Assembly (NCBI GenBank): GCA_944387755.1
Contig: CALXGC010000020.1
Coordinates: 1 to 12,794 of the forward strand
Reading direction: 5' to 3'
Source of the DNA: an uncultured Oscillospiraceae bacterium
Lineage (GTDB): Bacteria; Bacillota_A; Clostridia; Oscillospirales; Oscillospiraceae
DNA length: 12,794 nucleotides
Position 1 is the stretch's first letter. Each line of letters begins with the position of its first letter. The notes beneath the pieces were generated by a model. That model searched no databases, was not told where the DNA came from, and worked only from the letters and a program-made list of their open reading frames with translations. Both the position numbers and the translations under genes were made by a program. Below are positions 1-6,252 of the stretch, piece by piece.

Positions 1-453
1 CTCCCATCCCTGGGGGTAGGCGCTGGGGCTCCAGACGTTGCCGTCGATGGCGCTCCGCCAGGTCGTGCCGCCCTCGGTGCAGCAGTCCCCGGTGTTGTAG
101 GGGCTGGTGGCCAGCGCCACGAAGGGCCGGGCCTTGGCCGGGTCGGTACTCCAGACAAAGCCCCACTGGGCGGGCAGCTCCTCCGGCTCCTGGGTGTAGA
201 CGGAGCTGTCGTAGGGCTGCAAGAGCCGCACGACCCGCCCGGCGGTACTCCGGCACACAAAGCCGTCTGTCTGCCCGGCCTTTCGCTCCAGCATGTTTTT
301 CGCCGCCTTGGCCGCCTGGAAGTCCGGGATGTAGCCCTCCTGGGCATACAGCTCCGTCCCCGTCATCTCCGGGGAGGTTTCCTGCAATGCCTGGGCCTGG
401 GCCAGTCCCTGGGCCCGCATGGTGTCCAGTACATACTGCTTGTCCTGCGTCAT
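1..453 (-). CDS. Phage tail or fibre-associated protein with carbohydrate-binding-like C-terminal part (3' end outside window)
   Basis: Reading minus from the ATG at 453 gives 151 codons with no stop before the left edge, so the C-terminus is missing. The N-terminus (MTQDKQYVLDTMRAQGLAQA) is a short helix. It is followed by an ELYAQEGYIPDF segment, then a beta-rich region with VVRLLQPYDSS and ELPAQWGFVW. The last visible part, TGDCCTEGGTTWRSAIDGNV followed by WSPSAYP, has the spaced aromatic and Gly pattern of small CBM5/12-like chitin or glycan-binding modules, here with two adjacent cysteines. Similar proteins sit after tail-fibre genes in clostridial prophages, from memory of the family. 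The start overlaps the upstream gene's stop as ATGA, implying translational coupling. A role in binding the cell surface is inferred. Holin and endolysin genes would be expected further downstream but are out of view. Confidence 0.8.
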   Translation of the reverse strand, partial: MTQDKQYVLDTMRAQGLAQAQALQETSPEMTGTELYAQEGYIPDFQAAKAAKNMLERKAGQTDGFVCRSTAGRVVRLLQPYDSSVYTQEPEELPAQWGFVWSTDPAKARPFVALATSPYNTGDCCTEGGTTWRSAIDGNVWSPSAYPQGWE

Positions 454-743
454 ACCGCGTTGACCCCCTCCCGGATAGCCGCCGCCAGGTCGCTGTAAGT
501 GGCGTATTCCGGCGCGGGTTCCGGCTCAGGTTCCGGGGGCAGCGAGGCCTTCCAGGCCTCCCAGGCGTCCAGGTTGGGGGAGACGGATGCGCCAGTCTGG
601 CCGGCGGTAATGGTAACGAAGCCGTTGTACTGGAGGACTACTTCCGCCTGCTCATCCGTCAGGGAAACAGCCCCCTTGAAGGGGGTGGACTGCGGCGCGG
701 GGTATGCCCCGGAGGGGTTTGGGGTTGGCCGGATGTACGGCAT
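450..743 (-). CDS. Small conserved phage tail-region protein with Pro-Glu linker
   Basis: This 97-residue protein starts MPYIRPTPNPSGAYPAPQ and contains ALTDEQ-like and QYNGFVTIT segments typical of short proteins found beside tail-fibre genes in gut Clostridia prophages. From about residue 69 it has a Pro-Glu repeat (PPEPEPEPAPEY), a likely stiff extended linker, and then a short helix (DLAAAIREGV). No signal peptide, membrane segment or catalytic motif is visible. The start is supported by a strong AAAGGAGC ribosome binding site 7 bases upstream. Its stop overlaps the next gene's ATG as ATGA. Function is unknown. A fibre-assembly helper or a minor tail-tip component is plausible from position only. 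Confidence 0.82.
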   Translation of the reverse strand: MPYIRPTPNPSGAYPAPQSTPFKGAVSLTDEQAEVVLQYNGFVTITAGQTGASVSPNLDAWEAWKASLPPEPEPEPAPEYATYSDLAAAIREGVNAV

Positions 744-750
744 AAAATCA

Positions 751-758
751 GCTCCTTT
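751..758 (-). promoter_or_regulatory. Strong ribosome binding site for the 97-residue tail-region protein
   Basis: AAAGGAGC on the minus strand lies 7 bases before the ATG at 743. It sits in the 18-base gap after the stop of the fibre-like gene, the largest intergenic gap in the window. It fixes the start of the gene at 450-743 and suggests independent, efficient re-initiation here. Confidence 0.8.
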
Positions 759-761
759 CCA

Positions 762-1976
762 TCAGCCGATGGCGAAGTAGAAAAATTCGACACCGGAATT
801 GTTATCCTGTTCGTTCGCGTTGTCTGGCGAATACCAGGATACGGTGTTCCCGTCATAGGTACAGGCAACATAATCGCTGGGATAGTTGCCGATGTATACG
901 TCTACACCCCACGGCATAATAAATCTGTCGCTGATGGATGAGAACATATCTGTCGTGGAATAGTTGCTATCGACGGTATAGCCGTACACCCCCCAGATTT
1001 TCGGCGTGAACGGGAATGTGATACTGTTGGGATTGTCCTCTCCATACGTCCCGGTGCCGGTATAACTCCCGGCGGAAACGCGGACCCCGACAGACGCGCC
1101 GTGAATATCGGTTGTCCAGGAATCCCCGGCGCGGTAGGCCTGCTCCGTAAAATACGCGCCGGTCCTGGGGTCCTGGAAGAGCTGGTAGGTCAGCGTACTG
1201 GAGACGCAAATCACCGGGCGGACGGCATAGCTGGAGGTTGGGGTTGCCTCGTCATTTTCCAGAATGCTGCTCCCGGAATTGTACAGGGTGCTCGCATCGT
1301 TGGTGTTCTTTTTATCCCGCGACCAGAAGCGCTCGTCCACCTCCAGGTTTGCGACACAGGCGTCTTCGATTGCGCCGTTGTCGTTCAGCTCGCTGTACGA
1401 GGGGGCGTAAATGCTGCGGGAGAGCGTCACGGACGGCGAACCTGTGCGGACGGAAATGCTGTTGCTGACCAGCGCGGCCTGCACCTGGGCGGTCAGGGAG
1501 GAGGAGAACGTCTGCACATAGGTATCCAGGGTGGACCCGTCGTATTTATCGCCGGAAGACGCGGCGTATTCCGATTTTTCCGCCATCGCCTCCACGCGCA
1601 GCAGAGCCACCAAGCCGGTTCCCTGCTCAATGACAATGTATTTGTGCACCGCGCCGTCCGTCTCCGGCATTGTCACCACGCCGCCCAGGGCGGCGGAGTA
1701 CGGCGTAATATCCACCTCGTCATACAGAGGAATCTGGGCCCCCTCCCGGTAGACAAACGAGGCGCTTGTGAGCTTGTCGAAGACGTCGTTGGGCGTGGCC
1801 GTACTGGGGGTAAGCCCAAACAGGCTTGCCACGGCGTCCTGAAGCAGCGATGCCTTATTGAGGGGCGTGCCCTCCTGTGTAGGCTGGTCGGCGCGGGTCA
1901 TAGTGTAGGTGTTGGCCAGCCCCTGGACGGGGACCAGCGTCACCCGGCCCGGATACAGCGGCACTCTGTCCTGCAT
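762..1976 (-). CDS. Probable tail fibre / receptor-binding protein with DUF6273-like domain
   Basis: This 404-residue protein is chosen to start at the ATG at 1976 (MQDRVPLYPGRVTLVPVQGL), 2 bases after the preceding stop and downstream of GGGGAGGT. Residues 1-55 form an N-terminal anchor-like segment common to clostridial phage fibre proteins (TRADQPTQEGTPLNKASLL). Residues about 85-262 resemble DUF6273: YDGSTLDTY, APSYSEL near 191-197, FWSRD near 217-221, and a terminal SYAVRPVICV near 249-258. In that family a similar LPS..EL / W.RS / VRP series forms a compact C-type-lectin-like fold. Residues about 298-404 form another beta domain (GSYTGTGTYG to FFYFAIG) seen at the C-terminus of many phage fibres. 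Host-receptor binding is inferred. The C-terminal third has clearly lower GC than its neighbours, consistent with exchange of the specificity region. A role as a generic minor tail protein cannot be excluded. Confidence 0.85.
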   Translation of the reverse strand: MQDRVPLYPGRVTLVPVQGLANTYTMTRADQPTQEGTPLNKASLLQDAVASLFGLTPSTATPNDVFDKLTSASFVYREGAQIPLYDEVDITPYSAALGGVVTMPETDGAVHKYIVIEQGTGLVALLRVEAMAEKSEYAASSGDKYDGSTLDTYVQTFSSSLTAQVQAALVSNSISVRTGSPSVTLSRSIYAPSYSELNDNGAIEDACVANLEVDERFWSRDKKNTNDASTLYNSGSSILENDEATPTSSYAVRPVICVSSTLTYQLFQDPRTGAYFTEQAYRAGDSWTTDIHGASVGVRVSAGSYTGTGTYGEDNPNSITFPFTPKIWGVYGYTVDSNYSTTDMFSSISDRFIMPWGVDVYIGNYPSDYVACTYDGNTVSWYSPDNANEQDNNSGVEFFYFAIG

Positions 1977-1978
1977 GA

Positions 1979-2668
1979 TTAAAATACCTCCCCGCTGAAA
2001 ATCTCGCCGCTGTAGACCCATGCGGCGGCCATATTGTTCAGAAGCTGATTGATGTCCAACAGAATCTGCTCGATGTTGTTGGCCTCCTGGAACGTCAGAG
2101 CGGCCATATCCGCCGGGACGGCGGGGGTGGAGGGCGGTACGGCCAGGGCGGCCCGCAGCGCGGCCACGTTGGCCAGATACCGCGCCATCTGGGCGGGGGT
2201 GGGGTCATCGTCCTCCGTCCAGTCCTGCTTGACGGTGAGCGCAATGTCATAGCCCGCCCCGTTGAGCCGCCCGGCGATGTAGTCCACCGCCGCCTCCACC
2301 CGGTTGAGGTCCGCGGCGTTGTACGTCCCCCGGAGGCCGGCGTCCCACTCCGCCAGCTCCTCCGCCGTGCCGGTCCACTCCCCGTCCACCCAGAGCCCGG
2401 TGAGGTACACAGCCCGGTCCACGTCCCCCTGGGTGCGGTTGGTAATCAGGGCCAGCACTCCGTAGTACAGGGTAAACGACGCCGTGGAGGCGGTCCCCAG
2501 GCCGTTGACCATGGTGAGGGCCACGTGATACACGTCGTCCGGGGACCGGGGGGCGACGGCCTGCCAGGTGTTCTCCCCGGCCAGGGTCCAGGTGCAGGCC
2601 GCGCCGTTGACCGTGCCGGACACATAGAGGGTCCCGGCGGGCAGAGTGACGGACAAGGTCTGGGTCAT
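1979..2668 (-). CDS. Phage tail-tip protein: N-terminal beta domain plus conserved helical domain and YSGEIFSGEVF tail
   Basis: I take the ATG at 2668 (MTQTLSVTLPAGTLYVSG) as the start, giving 229 residues. A TTG at 2683 in the same frame is less likely because it lies inside the upstream gene with no properly spaced ribosome binding site. Residues 1-70 look like a small beta domain (VSGTVNG, LTMVNGLG, TLYYG), similar in style to the start of the upstream Ig-like protein. The middle holds a conserved helical region (NRTQGDVDRAVYL, TYNAADLNRVEAAVDYIAGR, NNIEQILLDINQLL) that I recognise from hypothetical tail proteins of Oscillospiraceae prophages. The C-terminus WVYSGEIFSGEVF nearly matches the end of the 54-residue protein at 3577-3741. 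Tail-tip location is inferred from position; the exact role is unknown. Confidence 0.85.
   Translation of the reverse strand: MTQTLSVTLPAGTLYVSGTVNGAACTWTLAGENTWQAVAPRSPDDVYHVALTMVNGLGTASTASFTLYYGVLALITNRTQGDVDRAVYLTGLWVDGEWTGTAEELAEWDAGLRGTYNAADLNRVEAAVDYIAGRLNGAGYDIALTVKQDWTEDDDPTPAQMARYLANVAALRAALAVPPSTPAVPADMAALTFQEANNIEQILLDINQLLNNMAAAWVYSGEIFSGEVF
1982..2020 (-). repeat. C-terminal YSGEIFSGEV motif, copy 2
   Basis: These are the last 13 codons of the 229-residue protein (WVYSGEIFSGEVF). Nine of ten residues in the YSG-x-IFSGEV core match the C-terminus of the 54-residue protein at 3580-3618. Several codons match too (TAC AGC GGN, then TTC, then GGG GAG GTN), so shared descent is more likely than chance. 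Confidence 0.7.
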
Positions 2669-2672
2669 GCCG

Positions 2673-3575
2673 TCACCCCGCAATCTCCACCGAGATAACC
2701 ACCGTCTGGCCCGCGTCCGCCGGGTTGGGGGTGATGGAGGCGGCCGTCACCTGGGGCACGGAGGTGTCCAGCGTCACTGTCCGGGTCACGGTGGAGGTCA
2801 TCCCCGCCGCGTCTGTGGCGGTGACAGTGATGGTGTTGACGCCCGGCGCCAGGGAGACGGTCTTGGAGAAGCTGCCGCCGCTGGTCACTGTTACCGGCCC
2901 CTGGTCCGCGCCGTTGAGGGTGATTGTCACCGTCACCGGGCTGGAGGAGGCGTCGTTGGTGACGCCGGCCACCGCCACAGAGGCGCTGTTGGTAATCAGC
3001 CCATCCGCCGGGGCGGTGACGTTGAGGGCAGGGGGCACGGTGTCCACCCGGAACGTGGTGGACTTCTCCGCCGCGCTGTTGCCGTCGTTGTCGCTGGCGG
3101 ACACGGAGACGGTGTGGCTGCCGTCCCCCAGGGCGGCGGGGGTATAGGTGAAGCTGTAGCCGTTGGCAATGGCGCTGTGGGTGAGCTGTCCGGCGCTGGC
3201 CGGGGTTCCGTCCAGCTCCACCTGGACGTTGTCCAGGTCCACCCCGGAGCCTCCGGCCTCGTCGGTGACGGTGAACACCACCGGCGGGCGGCTGTTGGTG
3301 ACAAAGGCCCCGTCGGAGGGGGAGAGGATGGTAATCACCGGGGACACGGTCTCCCGCACCACAAGCCGCAGCCCGGCCAGGGTGGAGCCGTCCGCCGTAC
3401 CGGCGGTCCCGGCGGTGTTGACCGCCGTCACGGACACATTGTAGTAGCCCCCCGGCTGGTGATAGGAGGTTGCGCCGGGGGCGTTGACCGCGGCCTCATA
3501 GCGGCCGCTGGACGGGTTGAGGGTAAGGGTGTACGTCTGGCCGTTGATGGCCGCCGTCACGGTCTGTATCGCCAT
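2673..3575 (-). CDS. Multi-domain Ig-like phage tail protein
   Basis: The protein is 300 residues and almost entirely beta sandwich by sequence pattern. Residues 1-75 form a short beta domain (AINGQTYTLTLN, GYYNVSVTAVNTAG). Residues about 77-178 are a bacterial Ig-like domain (PVITILSPSDGAFVTNS to TTFRVDTVPP). Residues about 180-271 are a second (ALNVTAPADGLITNSASVAV, LAPGVNTITVTATDAAG). Residues 272-300 form a short VPQVTAASITPNPA module closely related to the start of the 54-residue neighbour. Such domains in phage virions are known to act as surface decorations and can bind glycans or mucus. No signal peptide, enzyme motif or membrane segment is seen. The ATG at 3575 is one base after the previous stop (TAATATG), so coupled translation is likely. 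A tail-tip adhesin or decoration role is inferred. Confidence 0.87.
   Translation of the reverse strand: MAIQTVTAAINGQTYTLTLNPSSGRYEAAVNAPGATSYHQPGGYYNVSVTAVNTAGTAGTADGSTLAGLRLVVRETVSPVITILSPSDGAFVTNSRPPVVFTVTDEAGGSGVDLDNVQVELDGTPASAGQLTHSAIANGYSFTYTPAALGDGSHTVSVSASDNDGNSAAEKSTTFRVDTVPPALNVTAPADGLITNSASVAVAGVTNDASSSPVTVTITLNGADQGPVTVTSGGSFSKTVSLAPGVNTITVTATDAAGMTSTVTRTVTLDTSVPQVTAASITPNPADAGQTVVISVEIAG
2676..2762 (-). repeat. PNP beta module, copy at the C-terminus of the Ig-like protein
   Basis: Residues 272-300 (VPQVTAASITPNPADAGQ and the following strand) align without gaps to residues 6-34 of the 54-residue protein (IPDITAAVIDPNPAAINA). They share P, TAA, I and PNPA plus the alternating hydrophobic strand. 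In the 54-residue protein this module is followed by the YSG tail; here it ends the protein. Confidence 0.6.
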
Positions 3576-3576
3576 A

Positions 3577-3741
3577 TTAGACCTCCCCGGAGAAGATATC
3601 TCCGCTGTAATAGTAGTAGGGCTCCAGGATGACGGTCCGCTCCGTGACCGTGACCCGCAGCATAACAGGGGCGTTTATCGCCGCCGGGTTGGGGTCAATG
3701 ACCGCGGCGGTGATGTCCGGGATTTGGGCGGTGTAACTCAT
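3577..3741 (-). CDS. Small 54-residue modular phage tail protein
   Basis: The ATG at 3741 overlaps the stop of the hub-like gene (ATGA), which supports this start over the long in-frame upstream extension, which is low-complexity Arg/Pro/Gly shadow sequence. The protein begins MSYTAQIPDITAAVIDPNPA and has one short beta module with a PNPA turn. It ends with PYYYYSGDIFSGEV. Its first half resembles the last 29 residues of the next gene's product, and its end resembles the C-terminus of the 229-residue protein. It is too short for a catalytic domain and has no membrane segment. It may be a stand-alone copy of a module used to attach or decorate tail-tip proteins, which is inference. Tandem small genes of this kind occur in gut Clostridia prophages. 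Confidence 0.8.
   Translation of the reverse strand: MSYTAQIPDITAAVIDPNPAAINAPVMLRVTVTERTVILEPYYYYSGDIFSGEV
3580..3618 (-). repeat. C-terminal YSGDIFSGEV motif, copy 1
   Basis: These are the last 13 codons of the 54-residue protein (YYYYSGDIFSGEV). They match the end of the 229-residue protein at 1982-2020 in nine of ten core residues. Confidence 0.7.
3640..3726 (-). repeat. PNP beta module, copy in the 54-residue protein
   Basis: Residues 6-34 of the 54-residue protein align without gaps to the last 29 residues of the adjacent Ig-like protein (2676-2762). The clearest anchor is TAA-x-I-x-PNPA. Confidence 0.6.
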
Positions 3742-5882
3742 GATTGCTTCTCCCAGTAAATGACCACGCACCCGGAGGCCCCCGCCGTGCCCGGCGTGCC
3801 CGCTCCGGGCTCGTTGTACACCGCCCAGTGGGAGCCAATCTGGTTCCCCTCGCTGTCGTAGCTGGGCTCCCGGCGGCGGTGCCCCTGTACGCCGCCTTCG
3901 CCCCGGACGCCGCCGTCCCCGCTGCCTGCCAGGGGGGCCTGGACGCCGGTCCGGGCGTAGCTGCTGCCGCTGGCGATGTCGGTATAGCCGTAGGGGTAGG
4001 TCTGGCCGTCCCCGCTGGTATATGGGCCGAAGGCCGTTGCGCCTCCTGGGAGGCCGTCCGCGCCGCCCTGGCCAATGACGGCCTGGAACACCTGCTCCGG
4101 GTTGATGTCCACTGTGGCGGCCCACACGCGGCCCCCTGAGCCGTCCGCGCCATCCGCGCCGGCGCTGTCCCAGGTACCGGCCTCTCCCGCCGTGCCGCTG
4201 TCTCCGCCGCCCACCAGGATGAGGCGAAGCCGCGTCACCCCCGCCGGGGCCGTCCAGCTTCCGCTGGCCGTCAGCACCGCCTGCTCCTCAAACAGGAACG
4301 ACCCGTCCGCCTGGAGCAGGGTGCTCTGGCAGCCCCGCAGCACCCCGCCGGAGCACGTAAAGGTCTGGGCCATCCGCCGGCCGGCTGCGGCGCTGCTCTC
4401 ACTGAGCCACACCGTGTCCACGTCCCCCAGCTCGCTGGCCGGGTTGCCCCGTCCGGTGGTCTCGATCTGGTTCCCGCCGTAGGCGGAGAGAATCATCCGG
4501 GCCGCCGCCAGGGCCTCCGCCTGGGTGTGGATAAACGGGTTGTCCACCTGCACCGTATTGCTGGAGGCGGTGGAGTTGCCGGACACCACATACTGGGTGT
4601 CCTCTCCGTCGGCCAGGGTGAAGATGATGGAGGCCAAATCGTCGTTGGCCCGGAGAACGGGGTAGCTCTCCAGGTTGTCCAGCGTCACCTTGGTCCCCTG
4701 ATTCCAGAGGGGTTCTATCGCCAGATACCCTGTGCCAGCGTCCGCCCTGGGGAAGGTCCCCGTGGCCATGCACGCCATCCGCAGCAGCTCCCCGCAGGAT
4801 TTGCCCGCCACATCCGCCGCCGCAGCCGTCAGGGGCAGGGCGGCATAGCCGGCGTCCACCGTGTACCGGCCGGCAAAATTGGGCCCCAGCTGGCCTGCCA
4901 GGGACGCAATCCACTCCTCCAGGGTGGAGGGCAGCGTCTCCGGCGGCAGATACTGCCGTCCGGCCAGCAGGCCGATGATGTCCACCAGGTCCCACTGCAT
5001 GGTCAGGCTGTTGTCCCCCGTCCGCCAGCCGCCGGAGTACTGATAGTACACCCCCAGCCGCTGGTACAGGACGGCCCCCTCCGGCGTCTCCGCCCCCAGG
5101 GAGACGTCAATGCCCTGCCGCTCCTCGATGGAGCGGAAGATACCGTCCTTGTTCCGGGGCTCAAACCGCCGGTCCGCGTTGTCCATGGCCAGGGTGCACG
5201 TGCCGTAGGGCAGGGACAGGCAGGAGAAACTGACCTGCTGGGACACGCTGCAGGCGGCCAGCAGGTGGTTGTCCCACAGCTCATAGAGGCCGGGGACAAT
5301 CTCCGTCACCCGCATCCGCCGCCCAGGGATACTCCATTTTGACGCCGTCACCCGGATGGCGTCCGGGTTGTGGACCGTGAAGCCGGACAGGCTCACGCTC
5401 CGCGTCTGATTGCCGGTAAAGCTCCGCGTCTCATAGGCTGTGCCGCCCTGGAGCACCTCCACGGTAAAGTCAGCCGGCACGCCGTCCCAGTCAGCCCCCG
5501 GAAAATACACGGAGCACGCCTGGAGGATGTCCACGCCGGAGAAGGTCATCTCCACATACTGGGCGGGGGAGAAGATCCCGTCCGCCCCGGAGACGGCCCC
5601 GCTGGCATAGCCCACCTCGCCCTGGATGTCCGCCGCGCGGGGCGGCAGGACGGCAAAGGCGCCGTTGAGCAGCCACCGGTTGCGCTCCAGAGTGGCATAG
5701 GGCGGGGCCAGGTCCATGATTTTGTTGTGGAGCTGGTCCGGCCGGGAGAAGCTGGCCGCGCTCTGGGCCTGCGCCGCGCCGTATACAATATCCGGGGCGC
5801 TGATGTCCACCGCCGCCCGCAGAAGGATATGCCGGGCGTCGCCGGTGACGGCGGCATAGTAGCGCTCACTCAGGTCTTGCAT
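3738..5882 (-). CDS. Tail hub/tip protein with C-terminal glycine-rich domain
   Basis: The protein is 714 residues, starting at the ATG at 5882 behind GGGAGGTG; it overlaps the upstream gene by 17 bases. Residues about 30-200 contain a beta-rich region with the DQLHNKIMDLAPPYATLERN and RWLLNGAF signature found in large tail proteins of clostridial phages. Residues about 205-520 look like a hub-type tail protein (LAMDNADRRFEPRN, DLVDIIGLLAGRQYLPP, DVDTVWLSE). From about residue 540, GSWTAPAGVTRLRLILVGGG starts a glycine-rich phage domain that continues through GQGGADGLPGGATAFGP to GASGCVVIYWEK at the end. Comparable glycine-rich domains at phage tail tips contribute to host recognition. The position after the tape measure and the 128-residue tail gene agrees with a tail tip hub. 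It could combine hub and adsorption roles; no endopeptidase or lysozyme motif was recognised. Confidence 0.87.
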   Translation of the reverse strand: MQDLSERYYAAVTGDARHILLRAAVDISAPDIVYGAAQAQSAASFSRPDQLHNKIMDLAPPYATLERNRWLLNGAFAVLPPRAADIQGEVGYASGAVSGADGIFSPAQYVEMTFSGVDILQACSVYFPGADWDGVPADFTVEVLQGGTAYETRSFTGNQTRSVSLSGFTVHNPDAIRVTASKWSIPGRRMRVTEIVPGLYELWDNHLLAACSVSQQVSFSCLSLPYGTCTLAMDNADRRFEPRNKDGIFRSIEERQGIDVSLGAETPEGAVLYQRLGVYYQYSGGWRTGDNSLTMQWDLVDIIGLLAGRQYLPPETLPSTLEEWIASLAGQLGPNFAGRYTVDAGYAALPLTAAAADVAGKSCGELLRMACMATGTFPRADAGTGYLAIEPLWNQGTKVTLDNLESYPVLRANDDLASIIFTLADGEDTQYVVSGNSTASSNTVQVDNPFIHTQAEALAAARMILSAYGGNQIETTGRGNPASELGDVDTVWLSESSAAAGRRMAQTFTCSGGVLRGCQSTLLQADGSFLFEEQAVLTASGSWTAPAGVTRLRLILVGGGDSGTAGEAGTWDSAGADGADGSGGRVWAATVDINPEQVFQAVIGQGGADGLPGGATAFGPYTSGDGQTYPYGYTDIASGSSYARTGVQAPLAGSGDGGVRGEGGVQGHRRREPSYDSEGNQIGSHWAVYNEPGAGTPGTAGASGCVVIYWEKQS

Positions 5883-6252
5883 GGGGCCGCACCTCCCGCA
5901 GGGTAAAGGATACGTTGTGCCAATAGGGTTTCCCGCCTCTGGAAAAGGCGTAGGTGGGCGTGGGAAAGGTCTGGGCCAAGAACGTGGACACCACCAGCTG
6001 GTCCGCGTCGTCCGGCAGCACCGCCGCCGGGAACGACGCCCCGGAACGCAGCACGGCGTTGACCTGCCGCATCAAATCGTTGCCCATGTAGTCGTACTGA
6101 TAGGAGACGGCATACACCCAGCCCCGGATTTCCAGCACCTGCCGCCCGGAAATCATATCCACCGCGCTGCTCAGCCGGGTCAGCGTGCAGCTATATTTGT
6201 CCCCGCTGGTCTCCGGCAGGTAGATGGTGTTGTTGAGGATAATCTGCGTCAT
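5866..6252 (-). CDS. Phage tail protein downstream of the tape measure (distal-tail position)
   Basis: The 128-residue protein starts at the ATG at 6252, in an ATGA overlap with the tape measure stop. An in-frame extension to 6312 is rejected because it lies inside the tape measure gene and is low-complexity. The sequence MTQIILNNTIYLPETSGDKY continues into beta-rich segments (RGWVYAVSYQYDYMGNDLMR, YWHNVSFTLREV). No catalytic or membrane features are visible. It occupies the slot usually held by a distal tail protein (Dit), but it is shorter than typical Dit proteins and I do not recognise Dit motifs. It may be a small Dit-like adaptor linking tail tube and hub. Confidence 0.85.
   Translation of the reverse strand: MTQIILNNTIYLPETSGDKYSCTLTRLSSAVDMISGRQVLEIRGWVYAVSYQYDYMGNDLMRQVNAVLRSGASFPAAVLPDDADQLVVSTFLAQTFPTPTYAFSRGGKPYWHNVSFTLREVRPHARPE

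Noticed and set aside
499..540. Pro-Glu / Gly-Ser repeat as a possible tandem DNA repeat or CRISPR-like element
   Set aside because: It is a short low-complexity coding stretch (PEPEPEP) in the 97-residue protein. There are no regularly spaced repeats with unique spacers anywhere in the window.
3577..4125. 182-residue reading of the small gene at 3577-3741
   Set aside because: The upstream 128 codons are low-complexity Arg/Pro/Gly sequence in the shadow of the glycine-rich hub domain. The ATG at 3741 with ATGA overlap gives a coherent 54-residue protein.
3738..5882. Possible tail lysin or endopeptidase activity in the hub-like protein
   Set aside because: No peptidase, lysozyme or amidase motif could be recognised, so no enzymatic function is claimed.
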